64,000 bases of DNA from an uncultured Vicinamibacterales bacterium. GTDB taxonomy: Bacteria > Acidobacteriota > Vicinamibacteria > Vicinamibacterales > UBA8438. The notes below the pieces were generated by a model. That model searched no databases and had not been told where the DNA came from. It saw nothing but the letters and a program-made list of their open reading frames with translations. The stretch is taken from contig CATQHG010000001.1 of assembly GCA_958295905.1 (NCBI GenBank), positions 83,053 through 147,052 of the forward strand, given 5' to 3'. Below, piece after piece: positions 50,256 to 60,682 of this stretch. The position numbers and the translations under genes were made by a program. The first letter of the stretch is position 1. Each line of letters starts with the position of its first letter.

Positions 50256-51720
50256 TGGCGATGGGCAGGGTGCACGACGACGGGTCGCAGCAATCGATGT
50301 GGGTCGCGACGGCGGATCTGCCGCAGAGCGCGGGGCATCCGTTCTACGAGCGGCTGAACCGGATGACGCGTTCGTCGAAGGCCTGTGCGCGCCGTTCTAC
50401 GCGGTGATGGGCCGGCCGAGTCTGGCTCCCGGACGCTACTTCCGATTGCTGCTCATCGGGTACTTCGAAGGGCTGGACTCGGAGCGGGGCATCGCGTGGC
50501 GCGCGGAGGATTCGCTGAGCATGCGGGCGTTTCTGCGTTTGGCGGCGCCGGCGGCACCGCCGGACCATTCGACGATTTCGCGGACGCGCGTCGGCTGTTC
50601 CCGGTGGAGACCCATCAGGCGGTGTTCACTTGGGTGCTGGAGCAGTTGGCGGCGTCGGGCTTGGTGGCGGGGAAGACGTTGGGCGTCGATGCGACGACGC
50701 TGGAGGCGAACGCGGCGATGCGGAGCATCGTTCGTCGAGACACGGGCGAGGATTACACGACGTTCCTGACCCGTTTGGCGAAAGCTTCCGGCATCGAGAC
50801 GCCGACGGCGGAGGGGTTGGCGCGTTTTGACCGGAAGCGGAAGAAGAAGACGTCGAACCAGGATTGGACCCACCCCCACGACCCGGACGCGAAGGTCGCG
50901 AAGATGAAGGACGGCAGCACCCACCTGGCCCACAAGGTGGAGCATGCGGTGGATCTGGAGACGGGTGCGGTGGTGGGTGTGACGATCCAGGGGGCGGACA
51001 AGGGGGATACGGCGACGATGGCCGAGACCCTCACCTGGCCCACAAGGTGGAGCATGCGGTGGATCTGGAGACGGGTGCGGTGGTGGGTGTGACGATCCAG
51101 GGGGCGGACAAGGGGGATACGGCGACGATGGCCGAGACCCTCGTGACGGCGACGGAGCAGGTGGAGACGGTGTTGCCGGAGGCGGCGGTGGTTGCGGAGG
51201 TGGTTGCGGACAAGGGCTACCACAGCAACGAGACGATGGTGGATCCGGCGGCGGGGTTCGGAGCTATATTGCGGAGCCGGACCGGGGCCGGCGGTGCTGG
51301 AAGAACGCGCCGGAGGCTCGGGACGCGGTGTAGGGAACCGGCGCCGGGTCCGGGGCAAGCGGGGCCGGCGTTTGCTGCGGCGTCGTGGCGAGCTGGTTGA
51401 GCGTCCGTTTGCGCACCTGTTTGAGACCGGCGGGATGCGCCGGGTGCACCTTCGGGGGCATTCGAACATCCTGAAGCGCCTGCTGGTGCACGTCGCGGGC
51501 CTCAACCTCGGGCTGCTTCTGCGTCAGGCGATCGGCGCCGGCACGCCCCGCGGCCTGCGGGGCGGGGTGGTATCCGCCGTCTGCGGGCTGATCGGGCGGT
51601 TTGTGGGCCTGTGGAGCGGTCTGGAGCGGCTCTTGACGCGATTCCGGCCCCATTCGGCGCGGGTCGCCGCACTATCGAGCCATCGGCCCCTTCAGCCATC
51701 TGAACACCGGGGACTTCTAC
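50256..51720 (+). pseudogene. IS1182-type transposase, multiply broken
   Basis: Segments in several frames: VATADLPQSAGHPFYERLNR, FVEGLCAPFYAVMGRPSLAP, GRYFRLLLIGYFEGLDSERG, PDHSTISRTR, VLEQLAASGLVAGKTLGVDA, TTLEANAAMRSIVRRDTGED, VVADKGYHSNETMV and RVERPFAH-like LVERPFAHLFETGGMRRVHL. These give the DDE catalytic residues (GVDAT; ADKGY). A 110-bp tandem duplication (50923-51142) adds a frameshift. The protein cannot be made intact. Confidence 0.8.
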
Positions 51721-51721
51721 C

Positions 51722-53117
51722 CATAGGCGCTAACTTGTTTTCGCGACGTGGCCGGCGTATCCTGGCATGCGGATGCATGACACGGAGACCGGCACAGTGG
51801 ACGAGGACTGGGAGGTGCTGTTGTCGTTCCTCCCCCGGGACTGGCGCGAGTTGGCGCAGAACACCGGGGCGCTGAAGGGGCTGCGCAAGGACAAGACGGT
51901 CGACAACCTGCTGCGGACGCTCCTGCTGCACCTGGGCTGCGGCCACTCGTTGCGGGAAACGGTGGTTCGCGCCCGACAGGCGCATCTGGCGGACCTGTCC
52001 GACGTGGCGCTGTTGAAGCGGCTGAAGAAATCCAAGGGCTGGTTGCACGCGCTGTGCGTGCGTCTGTTCGAGGAGCAGGGCCTCGCGGTCGTCCCCGGGG
52101 GCGCGTTCCAGGTGCGGGCGGTGGATGCGACGACGGTGAAGGAACCGGGACCGAGCGGGTCGCTGTGGCGCCTGCACTACAGCGTGGGTCTGCCGTCGCT
52201 GACGTGCGACTTCTTCAAGCTGACGGGAACCGAGGGGCCGGGCGCGGGAGAGTCGTTGGCGCAGTTCCCGATCCGTGCCGGCGACCATGTCCTGGCCGAC
52301 CGCGGCTATTCGACGGCCCGGGGCATCCGCCACGTCGTGGACGCGGGCGGTCGGCTGATTGTGCGTGTCAATACGGGGTCGCTGCCGCTGTACACGGCGT
52401 CCGGGCGGCCGTTCGACCTGCTGGCCGCGGTGGGGTCGGTCACGCGTCCGGGCGCCGTCCGGTCCTGGGCGACCACGGTCGCGGCGCCGGGTGACGACGG
52501 CCGCCCGGCGGGCAACGTTCCGGGCCGGGTCTGCGTGCTCCGCAAGTCGGCGGAAGCCATCCGCTTGGCGCACCGGAAAGTCCGTCGGGACGCCGCCCGC
52601 AAGGGCAACCGGGTGCAACCGGCGACCCTGCGGTTCGCCGAGTACGTGATCGTCTTCACGACCTTCCCCGAGCCGCCCTTTTCCGCCGCGGACGTGCTGG
52701 AGTGGTATCGCCTGCGCTGGCAGGTCGAATTGGTGTTCAAGCGCTTCAAGTCGCTGGCCCAGTTGGGACACGTGCCGAAGTACGACGACGACAGCGCCAA
52801 GGCTTGGCTCTACGGCAAGCTGTTGGTGGCCCTGCTGGTGGAGAAGCTGGTCCACCATGCTCGCGCGATTTCCCCCTGGGGCTACGACGTGCCGACGCCG
52901 GCTCCCCCGCAGCGCGTGGCGTGACTTCAAGTTCGTGCTCAACCAAGTCACGCGCACCATTGAGCCGCCGCTCCCGCTGGCGCACATGATCAGGGACTGG
53001 CGAACGATCTCCGGCGATCTGGCAGAGCCGCCACGTCGCCGACAGTCGCAACTGTCTGCGTATTTCGGCTGGTACTGAGCTGCCGGAGGACCAGATCTGA
53101 ACAAGTTAGCGCCTATG
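51722..53117 (+). mobile_element. IS4-type insertion sequence, complete
   Basis: 1,396 bp with an 18-bp perfect inverted repeat, CATAGGCGCTAACTTGTT, at both ends. An 11-bp target duplication, GGACTTCTACC, flanks it at 51711-51721 and 53118-53128, as expected for IS4 insertions. It landed 19 bp inside the right end of the IS1182-type element. Confidence 0.95.
51767..52924 (+). CDS. IS4-family transposase
   Basis: 385 residues. First D in FQVRAVDATTVKEPG, second in HVLADRGYSTARGIRHV, and the IS4 signature Y-x2-R-x3-E-x6-K in YRLRWQVELVFKRFKSL. The frame ends at QRVA-stop (52924); in another frame RDFKFVLNQVTRTIEPPLPL continues toward the right end, so the last 30-40 residues may be lost by a frame change, though the DDE core is complete. 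It could still be active. Confidence 0.85.
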   Translation: MRMHDTETGTVDEDWEVLLSFLPRDWRELAQNTGALKGLRKDKTVDNLLRTLLLHLGCGHSLRETVVRARQAHLADLSDVALLKRLKKSKGWLHALCVRLFEEQGLAVVPGGAFQVRAVDATTVKEPGPSGSLWRLHYSVGLPSLTCDFFKLTGTEGPGAGESLAQFPIRAGDHVLADRGYSTARGIRHVVDAGGRLIVRVNTGSLPLYTASGRPFDLLAAVGSVTRPGAVRSWATTVAAPGDDGRPAGNVPGRVCVLRKSAEAIRLAHRKVRRDAARKGNRVQPATLRFAEYVIVFTTFPEPPFSAADVLEWYRLRWQVELVFKRFKSLAQLGHVPKYDDDSAKAWLYGKLLVALLVEKLVHHARAISPWGYDVPTPAPPQRVA

Positions 53118-53145
53118 GGACTTCTACCTCGGGCTGTTGAACGAC

Positions 53146-55569
53146 ATGAATACGCTGACCGCGCCGGATGACGCCGCGCCGAAGGGTCGCTGGCGCGCCC
53201 TGTCCTCCCGGCTGCACAACGCGCTGTTCGTCCTGTTCCTCGGGGGCATCCTGGCCTACGGGGCCGGGTTCGCCTGGTACATGCTCACCCGCTTCGATCT
53301 CGTCAACCTGATCCGCGACGTGATCTACGACGACGCCTTCTATTACTTCCAGATCGCCCGCAACCTGGCCGAGGGGAAGTTCTCGACCTTCGACGGCGGA
53401 ATCACGCGCACCAACGGATACCACCCCCTCTGGCTGTTTCTGGTCACGCCGTTCTACTGGGTATTCGACAAGGAAGCGGCGCTGTTCGCCATCAAGGCGT
53501 TCGAGATCATGCTCGTCGCCGGCGGCGTGGCGCTCGTCACCGCGGCCGCCCGGCTGGCGCGCATGCCGTGGTATCTGATGTTCGCCGCGCTGCCGATGCT
53601 CTACCAGCAGTACGGGCTGCTTCTGGGGATGGAAGCGGCAGCGGCGCTGTTCATGCTGGGCCTGTTCATTCTGACCGTCTGTCTCTTTGCGCGAAGCTCG
53701 GCGCGGTGGAAGTGGCCGCTGGCCGCGGTCGCCTTTGCCCTGCCCTGGGTGCGCCTGGAGTACATCGCCATATCCTTGGCAGTAACCGCCGCGCTGTGCC
53801 TGATCGAGTGGTCGAGGCGGGAATCTACCGCCCCCTCTCCCGTCCAGGGAAATGGGGAGGGTCTCGGCGCCCCGGAGAGGGGGTTGGCCCATTCCGTGCT
53901 CGCGATGCACACCGTCGCGCCACTGCTGGGCGCGGTCGCCGGTATCCTCGTGTACTTCGCATATAACGGTATCGTCTTCGGGGGCGTGGTGCCTGTGAGC
54001 AGCGCGACCAAGCTGATGTGGTCGCAGCGGTTATGGGAGCAGGAAGGCGGGTACCGCTTCGTTCAGAACTTCCGGGACGTCTTGCAGATTCCCGCCTTCG
54101 GCTACGAACTGCTGGTCGCGCTGGAGATCTGCGCCTACGTCGTTCTGGTCTGGTGGTTCGCCCGCCGTTCCAGGGGCCGGACAGACCGGCTGCTGTTGGC
54201 CTTCCTGGTGTGCGTGTTCGGCTTGGCGGTCGGCCACCTCGCCAAGTTCGCTCAGACCGTTCTCACGATGCATCCCTACTGGGGGAATGATGCCTGGTAC
54301 TTCGTTCCGGCATACCTGCTGAAGACGCTCATTGTTCCCGTAAGGTGCTATGTCGCCATCCACCTCATCCGCCGTATCCTCGACCCGAGGTGGCCCCAAG
54401 CAGCCAACGTTCTGAGCGTGGGCATCGTCGTTGTTGGCGCGGTTTTCCTGCTTACGAAGGCGGACTTCACCGGGCCGTTCCGATATGTTGACCGGGAGAG
54501 TGAGTCAACCCGCCAGAAATGGATGGATACTTCATATATGGGTGTGCAGGTCATGGACCATGTGCTGCCCGAGGACAGCGTGGTCGGGTCGTGGGACGCC
54601 GGCGTCATCGGGTATTTCTCTCGCTATCCAGTGGTGAACCTGGACGGTCTGGTCAATTCCTACGGCTACCTGCGCGCCCGAAAGGAAGGAACCGAGGCCG
54701 CGTTCTACCAGCGTTACGGAATTACCCACTTCGCCAACATGTTCCAAGAGCAAGGCCACGTTCTCCAACTCCTGGAGCCCTCGAGCGGGGGCGCAATACT
54801 GTTCGAAGGCTCGCCATATTTCCATCACAGAATGAACGTACCGCACAAACGCCAATTCAGACTCCTGACCACCGAGCCGCCGGAGATGTCATCGGGCGGG
54901 ACCAATCGTTCCGACTGGTTCTGGCAGCGGATGGAGCCGCACCTCGACCACCGGTCGGATGACGTCGGGCTGATTGTGGCCGGACGGATGGCACAAGCGT
55001 TCTTCAGAGATTGCAAGCCGGGAGAGCTGGCAGTGTGGTCCTGGGCCGGACCAGGGGATGGAACGGCCGTCAGCGTCCGGACGCAAACGCAAACGGGGTT
55101 GTGTGTGGACGCGCGCGTGCTGCCCCATAATGCACTCCCGCCGGTCAAGGTTGAAACAATGACGGTGGGCGATTGGGTGTCGGGGCTGCTGGGTGGTGGC
55201 CGGCCGATCATCCGCTCCGACTGGGATGTGTATCTCGTTGAAGACAGCCTCATCTACACCAAGGACCAATGCAGCCCGGAGGATGCTGAACCAATGTTCT
55301 TCCTCCACCTGGACCCGGTTGACATGAACGACCTCCCCGACCACCGCAAGCAGTACGGCTTCGACAACCTGGACTTCGCTTTCAGGGGTCACCGTCATCC
55401 CATCGAAGGAGGAGTCTGCGTAGCGATACGGGAGCTGCCTGATTACGGCATCGCCGCGATCCGCACCGGCCAGTTCGTCCCCGGAGAAGGCCAAATCTGG
55501 AACGGCCGCTTCACCTACAATTCTCTGTTCCATAAATCGGAGGCACTACACGTGGAGGATCTCCAATGA
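53146..55569 (+). CDS. GT-C-type membrane glycosyltransferase-like protein 1
   Basis: 807 residues from ATG 53146; a TTG at 53137 is also in frame but sits on the IS1182 flank. Multiple transmembrane helices. The acidic GT-C motif is [20 protein letters not shown] after the first helix, with [21 protein letters not shown] periplasmic C-terminal half contains [20 protein letters not shown] and a final domain ([20 protein letters not shown]... to IWNGRF). It probably transfers sugar from a polyprenyl carrier; acceptor unknown. A proline/glycine-rich loop ([17 protein letters not shown]) at about 53830-53890 looks inserted. ATGA overlap with the next gene. Confidence 0.75.
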   Translation: MNTLTAPDDAAPKGRWRALSSRLHNALFVLFLGGILAYGAGFAWYMLTRFDLVNLIRDVIYDDAFYYFQIARNLAEGKFSTFDGGITRTNGYHPLWLFLVTPFYWVFDKEAALFAIKAFEIMLVAGGVALVTAAARLARMPWYLMFAALPMLYQQYGLLLGMEAAAALFMLGLFILTVCLFARSSARWKWPLAAVAFALPWVRLEYIAISLAVTAALCLIEWSRRESTAPSPVQGNGEGLGAPERGLAHSVLAMHTVAPLLGAVAGILVYFAYNGIVFGGVVPVSSATKLMWSQRLWEQEGGYRFVQNFRDVLQIPAFGYELLVALEICAYVVLVWWFARRSRGRTDRLLLAFLVCVFGLAVGHLAKFAQTVLTMHPYWGNDAWYFVPAYLLKTLIVPVRCYVAIHLIRRILDPRWPQAANVLSVGIVVVGAVFLLTKADFTGPFRYVDRESESTRQKWMDTSYMGVQVMDHVLPEDSVVGSWDAGVIGYFSRYPVVNLDGLVNSYGYLRARKEGTEAAFYQRYGITHFANMFQEQGHVLQLLEPSSGGAILFEGSPYFHHRMNVPHKRQFRLLTTEPPEMSSGGTNRSDWFWQRMEPHLDHRSDDVGLIVAGRMAQAFFRDCKPGELAVWSWAGPGDGTAVSVRTQTQTGLCVDARVLPHNALPPVKVETMTVGDWVSGLLGGGRPIIRSDWDVYLVEDSLIYTKDQCSPEDAEPMFFLHLDPVDMNDLPDHRKQYGFDNLDFAFRGHRHPIEGGVCVAIRELPDYGIAAIRTGQFVPGEGQIWNGRFTYNSLFHKSEALHVEDLQ

Positions 55570-57680
55570 AGGTGAGTGCTTCCCGAAACGTGCGAGTCAT
55601 TCCGCTGCATTTGCCGTGGTTGGCACTGCTGGCATGGTTCTCCTCGGTTGCATGGTTTCTGTGCGACGACGCCTTCATCAGCTTCCGCTACGTCCGTAAC
55701 CTGCTCGAAGGGCACGGCCTGGTGTTCAACCCCGCCGAGTATGTCGAGGGCTATTCCAATTTCCTGTGGGTGCTGGAGCTGGCGGCGATATGGGGATTGT
55801 CGGGAGTGGCGCCGGAGCGAGCGGCGCCGTGGCTGTCGGTCGCCTTTACCGCCGGCACCATCGCCGCGATGATGTGGTGGATCGCACGCCTGCCGTTGCT
55901 GCGTCACCGGGGGCTGGTCGCATGGATGGCCCAGGGGCTCGTGTGCGCCAGCGCCACCTTCGCGGTGTGGACGTCCGGCGGCGGACTGGAGACGCGGCAG
56001 TTCACCTTCTTCGTCGTCCTGGCCGTGATGTGCCTGAGCCTTTACAGAGACAGCCGCCAGGGCCTGCTGGCGGCGTCGTTGAGCTTGGCCGCTGCCGCCT
56101 TGACGCGGCCCGAAGGCCCGCTGTTGGCGGCGTTGTGCTTCGGCTGGTTCGTCATCCAGAGGATGGCGGACACAGGGCGTCCGAATCCGGACTGGCGGCG
56201 ATTGATCTACTTGGCAGCGCCCTTTGTCGTCCTGGTCTGCACCCATTTCCTGTGGCGCTACGCCTATTACGGCGAATGGCTGCCCAACACCTGGTACGCC
56301 AAGCATGTGCGGCCCTGGTATGAGTCGGGTTTTCGCTACCTGTGGGCGGCGGCGCTGGAGACCGGGCTGTATCTGCTGATCCCCTTGGCCGCAGTCGCCA
56401 TGCGGAATCGCTGGCGAGCATCCCAGGACGGCATATGGGCGCTGGTGCTGCTCCTGGTCGGCGTCCACATGGCCTATGTGATGCGGATCGGGGGCGACCA
56501 TTTCGAGTACCGTCCGCTGGATTTCTACTGGCCGCTACTGGCTGTTCCCGCGTCCATGGGCATCGTTCACCTCGGCTCGCGGATTGCCAACCGCCGGTGG
56601 TTGCGACGACTTCCCCCCCGTTTGGCAGCGGGTGCGCGAACGTGCGCGTTCGTTCTCTTCGTACCGGTGTTGTTCTACACCAGCGCGATTCAGGGCACCT
56701 TGTTATTCGAGGGGGCCGCAATACGCGAACGCATCATGAGGCTGCACATAGAACTCGGTGACGGCAATGCCGCGTGGTTGCTCGCCGCGCCGGGGATGCC
56801 GATGCTTGTCGCCGTCTCCAACGACCTGCGCCGCCAAGCTTCCCGGCAGATGGTCGCTTCGCCTTTCGCGGAACACCGCGAGTTCGCCAACGAGCGATTG
56901 CGGACATGGAAACCTTACGAGAACATGGAGAATGGAGTGATTCCCGATGACGCTCTGATGGTTGGCTGTACGATCGGAATCAGCTTCTATTATCTTCCCG
57001 ACCTGAAGGTCATCGACTTCTGTGGCTTGACCGACACGACGGTGGCGCGCAACCCGGTCGAAAAACCCAACCACCAGCGCATGATGGCCCACGACCGTCG
57101 CCCGCCGGTAGGATACGTTGAGCAGCGGGGTGTCAACTTCACCATACACCCGTCGGCAACCAGCGAACTCCAAGCGCTTGGCCGTGCGGAGTACGCCGTA
57201 AAGGTCGGCCCGGCTTTATGGATGCCCTTCGACTCTCCCGACCGGCAGTGGGTCTTCGACCGTTTTGCCGGACGAGACTTGCGGGTGTTCGACCGCGATT
57301 ACTGGATGGAGCTGCTCGGAGACAACCAACCGGTAGTCCGGTCCGATTGGGATGTGTATCTCGTCGGGAACAGTCTCATCTACAAGAAGGAGCAGTGCGC
57401 CCCGGAGGACGCTGAACCAACATTCTTCCTCCACTTGGCCCCGGTTGACGTGAACGACCTCTCCAGCCACCGCAAGCAGTACGGCTTCGACAACCTCGAC
57501 TTCGCTTTCAGGGATCACCGTCTTCCCATCGAGGGAGGAGTCTGCGTAGCGATACGGGATCTGCCTGATCACGCCATCGCCGCGATCCGCACCGGCCAGT
57601 TCATCGGCGACGGCGAGAATATCTGGGAGGGCAGTTTCGAGGTTGTCGAGCCGCCGGATGACGGGAAAGCCGCACCGTGA
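55566..57680 (+). CDS. GT-C-type membrane glycosyltransferase-like protein 2
   Basis: 704 residues. The N-terminus differs from its neighbours: [40 protein letters not shown] is the form seen in arabinofuranosyl/LPS glycosyltransferase-like GT-C proteins. About ten helices up to residue 400, then a periplasmic part ([20 protein letters not shown]). The last 110 residues ([20 protein letters not shown] ... [15 protein letters not shown]) are nearly the same as in genes 1 and 3, also at DNA level. Translationally coupled to gene 1. Confidence 0.75.
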   Translation: MKVSASRNVRVIPLHLPWLALLAWFSSVAWFLCDDAFISFRYVRNLLEGHGLVFNPAEYVEGYSNFLWVLELAAIWGLSGVAPERAAPWLSVAFTAGTIAAMMWWIARLPLLRHRGLVAWMAQGLVCASATFAVWTSGGGLETRQFTFFVVLAVMCLSLYRDSRQGLLAASLSLAAAALTRPEGPLLAALCFGWFVIQRMADTGRPNPDWRRLIYLAAPFVVLVCTHFLWRYAYYGEWLPNTWYAKHVRPWYESGFRYLWAAALETGLYLLIPLAAVAMRNRWRASQDGIWALVLLLVGVHMAYVMRIGGDHFEYRPLDFYWPLLAVPASMGIVHLGSRIANRRWLRRLPPRLAAGARTCAFVLFVPVLFYTSAIQGTLLFEGAAIRERIMRLHIELGDGNAAWLLAAPGMPMLVAVSNDLRRQASRQMVASPFAEHREFANERLRTWKPYENMENGVIPDDALMVGCTIGISFYYLPDLKVIDFCGLTDTTVARNPVEKPNHQRMMAHDRRPPVGYVEQRGVNFTIHPSATSELQALGRAEYAVKVGPALWMPFDSPDRQWVFDRFAGRDLRVFDRDYWMELLGDNQPVVRSDWDVYLVGNSLIYKKEQCAPEDAEPTFFLHLAPVDVNDLSSHRKQYGFDNLDFAFRDHRLPIEGGVCVAIRDLPDHAIAAIRTGQFIGDGENIWEGSFEVVEPPDDGKAAP

Positions 57681-57732
57681 ACGGGGTGTTCGAAACGGCG
57701 CTGGTGATAGGCGCCACCTCAGGAACAAGAAA

Positions 57733-60084
57733 ATGACCACACCGGATGCCGTCACGCCAATGGGTCACTGGCGCGCTCTGGCCGCCCGGCCGCGCAACGC
57801 GCTGTTCGTCCTGTTCATCGGGGGCATCCTGGCCTACGGGGCCGGGTTCGCCTGGTACATGCTCGACCGTTTCGACCTCATCAACCTTATCTCCAACACG
57901 CACGACGACGCCTTCTACTACTTCCAGATCGCCCGCAACCTGGCCGAGGGGAAGTTCTCCACCTTCGACGGCGGCATCACGCGCACCAACGGATACCACC
58001 CGATCTGGCTGCTTCTGACCACGCCGTTCTACTGGGTATTCGACAAGGAAGCCGCGCTGTTCGCCATCAAGGCGTTCGAAATCATGCTGGTTGCCGGCGG
58101 CGTGGCCCTCGCCGCCGCGGCCGCCCGGCTGGCGCGCATGCCGTGGTATCTGATGTTCGCCGCGCTGCCGATGCTCTACCACATCCCCTTCATGTTTGCA
58201 GGAATGGAAGCGGCGGCGGCGCTGTTCATGCTGGGCCTGTTCATTCTGGCCGTCTGTCTCTTTGCGCGAAACCCGGCGCGGTGGAAGTGGCCGCTGGCCG
58301 CGGTCGCCTTTGCCCTGCCCTGGGTGCGCCTGGAGTACATCGCCATATCGCTGGCGGCGACCGCGGCGCTGTGCTTCGTCGAGTGGTCGCGGCGTGAATC
58401 ACCCCCCCCTGTCGAGGGAGATGGAGAGGGCCTCGGCACCCCGGAGAGGGGTTGGCCATTCCGTGCCCGCGATGAACACGTCGCACCACTACTGGGCGCG
58501 GTCGCCGGCATCCTCGTGTACTTCGCATATAACGGTACCGTCTTCGGGGGCGTGACGCCCGTGAGCGGCGCGACCAAGCAGATGTGGTCGCAAGCCCGGT
58601 GGGGGCGGGAAGGCGGGTACAGCTTCGTTCAGAACTTCCGGGACATCCTTCATCTTCCCGCCTTCGACTACGAGCTGCTGGTCGCGCTGGAGGTTTGCTT
58701 CTATGTCCTGCTCGTTTGGTGGTTCGCCCGCCGCTCCCGGAGTCGGGATGACTGGCTGCAACTGGCATTTCTGGTGGGCGTGTTCAGTTTGGCGGCCGGC
58801 CATCTGGCCAAATTCGCGCAGACTGTTCTCACAATTCACCCTTCCTTGGGGCCTTGGCCTTGGTATTTTGTCCCGGCGTACCTGCTGATGACGCTGATCG
58901 TTCCCGTACGAGGTTACGTCGCCGTTTACTTCATCCGCCGTTTCATCGGACCGAGGTCGCCTTGGGCGGCAAACATTCTGAGCGTGGGCATTGTAATTGC
59001 CGCCGCGGTCTTCCTGTTTGCCAAGGCCGATTTCACCGAGCCATTTCAGCGTGCTGAAGCGATTAGTGTCTCAACCAGAACTGACGACAAACGGATCAAG
59101 GCCGTTTCCAACAACGAATGGACTGAAGCTGTTTATGGAGGTACGCAGCTCATGAATCGCGTGCTTCCCGAGGACAGCGTGCTCGGGGCGTGGGACATGG
59201 GCGGCACCATCGGGTACTTCTCGCGCTCTCCAGTGGTGAACCTGGACGGCTTGGTCAACTCCTATGACTATTTCCACGCGGCAAACGCGGACAGAGCGGA
59301 CAGAGACGGACATGACAAACTCACTCCTCTCTATCGAGAATTCGGAATAACTCATTTCGCCGTCATAGGGCGCTCAAGTGTCCTTAATGGAGTGGAACTC
59401 CAACTACAGCCCAGCGGGCTGCCGGCAGATGAAAATACCGTCGCCATGACTTGGGAGAGGATTGAACCCCACTTCGACCGCCAGTCGGATGGCATCGGGC
59501 TGATCGTGAACGGCCGGTTGACGCAGGCGTTCGTCAGGAATTGCGCGCCGAACGAGTTGATAGTGTTGTCGTGGGTTGGCCCAGGAGAGGAAACGGTCAC
59601 CAAAGTCTGGACGCGAACGCAAACGGGGTTGTGCGTGGCCGCGTTCGTGCTGCCCCGCAATGCGCTCCCGACGCTCAGGATCGAAACAGCGCCGATGGGC
59701 GATTACGTGGCAAGACTGATCGGAAACAGCCCGCCGGTCATCCGCTCCGACTGGGACGTGTATCTCGTTGAGGACAGCCTCATCTATGCCAAGGACCCGT
59801 GCAGCTTGGAGGATGCTGAACCAACGTTCTTCGTGCATCTGGACCCGGTTGACATGAACGACCTCCCCAGCCATCGCAAGCAGTACGGCTTCGACGGCTT
59901 CAACTTTGATTTGAGGAACCACCTTTTCGACGGGCGGGTCTGCGTAGCCAGGCGGGAGCTGCCCGTGCGTGATTACACCATCGCCGCGGTCCGCACCGGC
60001 CAGTTCATCGGCGAGGGCGAGACGATCTGGGAGGGCAGCTTCGAGGTTGTCGAGCCGGCGGATGACGGGAACGCCGCACGGTGA
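57733..60084 (+). CDS. GT-C-type membrane glycosyltransferase-like protein 3
   Basis: 783 residues from ATG 57733, preceded by AGGAAC at 7-nt spacing; the open frame extends further up but copies gene 2's end. Membrane part very close to protein 1: [40 protein letters not shown]. The periplasmic region VLPEDSVLGAWDMGGTIGYF is followed by the common C-terminal domain. The loop insert occurs here too (PPPVEGDGEGLGTPERG), with three single-base differences that compensate. A recent tandem duplicate of gene 1. Confidence 0.75.
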   Translation: MTTPDAVTPMGHWRALAARPRNALFVLFIGGILAYGAGFAWYMLDRFDLINLISNTHDDAFYYFQIARNLAEGKFSTFDGGITRTNGYHPIWLLLTTPFYWVFDKEAALFAIKAFEIMLVAGGVALAAAAARLARMPWYLMFAALPMLYHIPFMFAGMEAAAALFMLGLFILAVCLFARNPARWKWPLAAVAFALPWVRLEYIAISLAATAALCFVEWSRRESPPPVEGDGEGLGTPERGWPFRARDEHVAPLLGAVAGILVYFAYNGTVFGGVTPVSGATKQMWSQARWGREGGYSFVQNFRDILHLPAFDYELLVALEVCFYVLLVWWFARRSRSRDDWLQLAFLVGVFSLAAGHLAKFAQTVLTIHPSLGPWPWYFVPAYLLMTLIVPVRGYVAVYFIRRFIGPRSPWAANILSVGIVIAAAVFLFAKADFTEPFQRAEAISVSTRTDDKRIKAVSNNEWTEAVYGGTQLMNRVLPEDSVLGAWDMGGTIGYFSRSPVVNLDGLVNSYDYFHAANADRADRDGHDKLTPLYREFGITHFAVIGRSSVLNGVELQLQPSGLPADENTVAMTWERIEPHFDRQSDGIGLIVNGRLTQAFVRNCAPNELIVLSWVGPGEETVTKVWTRTQTGLCVAAFVLPRNALPTLRIETAPMGDYVARLIGNSPPVIRSDWDVYLVEDSLIYAKDPCSLEDAEPTFFVHLDPVDMNDLPSHRKQYGFDGFNFDLRNHLFDGRVCVARRELPVRDYTIAAVRTGQFIGEGETIWEGSFEVVEPADDGNAAR

Positions 60085-60682
60085 ACGGGGTGTTCGAAAA
60101 CGGTGCCGGCGATCGGCGCCAGATCGGTGGCTGGCGAACCCGGCGAACGGGGTGGCAGACTTGGGTCAGCGGTCGGGCGGCGCCCGAGGCGCTGCTCGAC
60201 GACCTCGACATTCGTACCCGGCACGCCGGTGTCGGCGGCGAGCTCGGCGAGCCGCCGGGCGGGTTCGTCCCCGTTTTCCGGTTCCGGGAACAGTCACCAA
60301 GTGGGCGACGTCCGGATGAGAATCTCGACGTCGCGGCTTCCCCGCTTCCCGGGGCCGGCTTCGGGGTCGATCCGCTCTGTCTTCGCCCCCGCCGAGCAGC
60401 TTTCCGAACGCGGTCTTCGCCGCCCGGTCCGCCTCGTCGGACCCCGTCCGGGCGGCGATGTTGTAGACCGCCCGGCGGTTGGCGGCGATCAGATCGTCCA
60501 GCCGACGCCTCTTCGGCGCCTGCGTTGACGCGCCGGGAACTCCGTCAGCCCGAACGAGTAGCGCACCCCCGGTTACGCCGCGGAGCCCTGCGCGCGTGCT
60601 CACCCGCAGACCTGTCTACCGCCGGTCGACGGCCCAGAGATGCGCCCGCAGGATGCTTCTGCGACCCGCCGACCGGTACTAT
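60085..60682. other. intergenic stretch with duplicated flank and a decayed minus-strand frame
   Basis: The first 45 bp (GTGAACGGGGTGTTCGAAAA...) repeat the sequence after gene 2 at 57678-57715, so the tandem duplication extended past the gene end. On the minus strand (60600-60200), RRLDDLIAANRRAVYNIAAR looks like the start of a minimal nucleotidyltransferase and VEILIRTSPTW lies in another frame, but no motif follows. I do not call a gene. Confidence 0.35.

Larger units (their letters stand above)
50189..53136 (+). mobile_element. IS1182-type element, interrupted by an IS4-type element
   Basis: Left end CAGCCCGTGGTGAAAGTCGG at 50189. The right end at 53136, reversed and with the IS4 removed, reads CAGCCCGAGGTAGAAGTC; about 17 of 22 bases match. 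Flanks TTGG (50185-50188) and TTGA (53137-53140) agree in three of four bases. Without the IS4 and its duplication it is about 1,541 bp, a normal IS1182-family size. Confidence 0.75.

Noticed and set aside
60166..60603. Minimal nucleotidyltransferase antitoxin on the minus strand
   Set aside because: Only the first 20 residues are suggestive; the GSx(10)DxD motif is absent in all frames.
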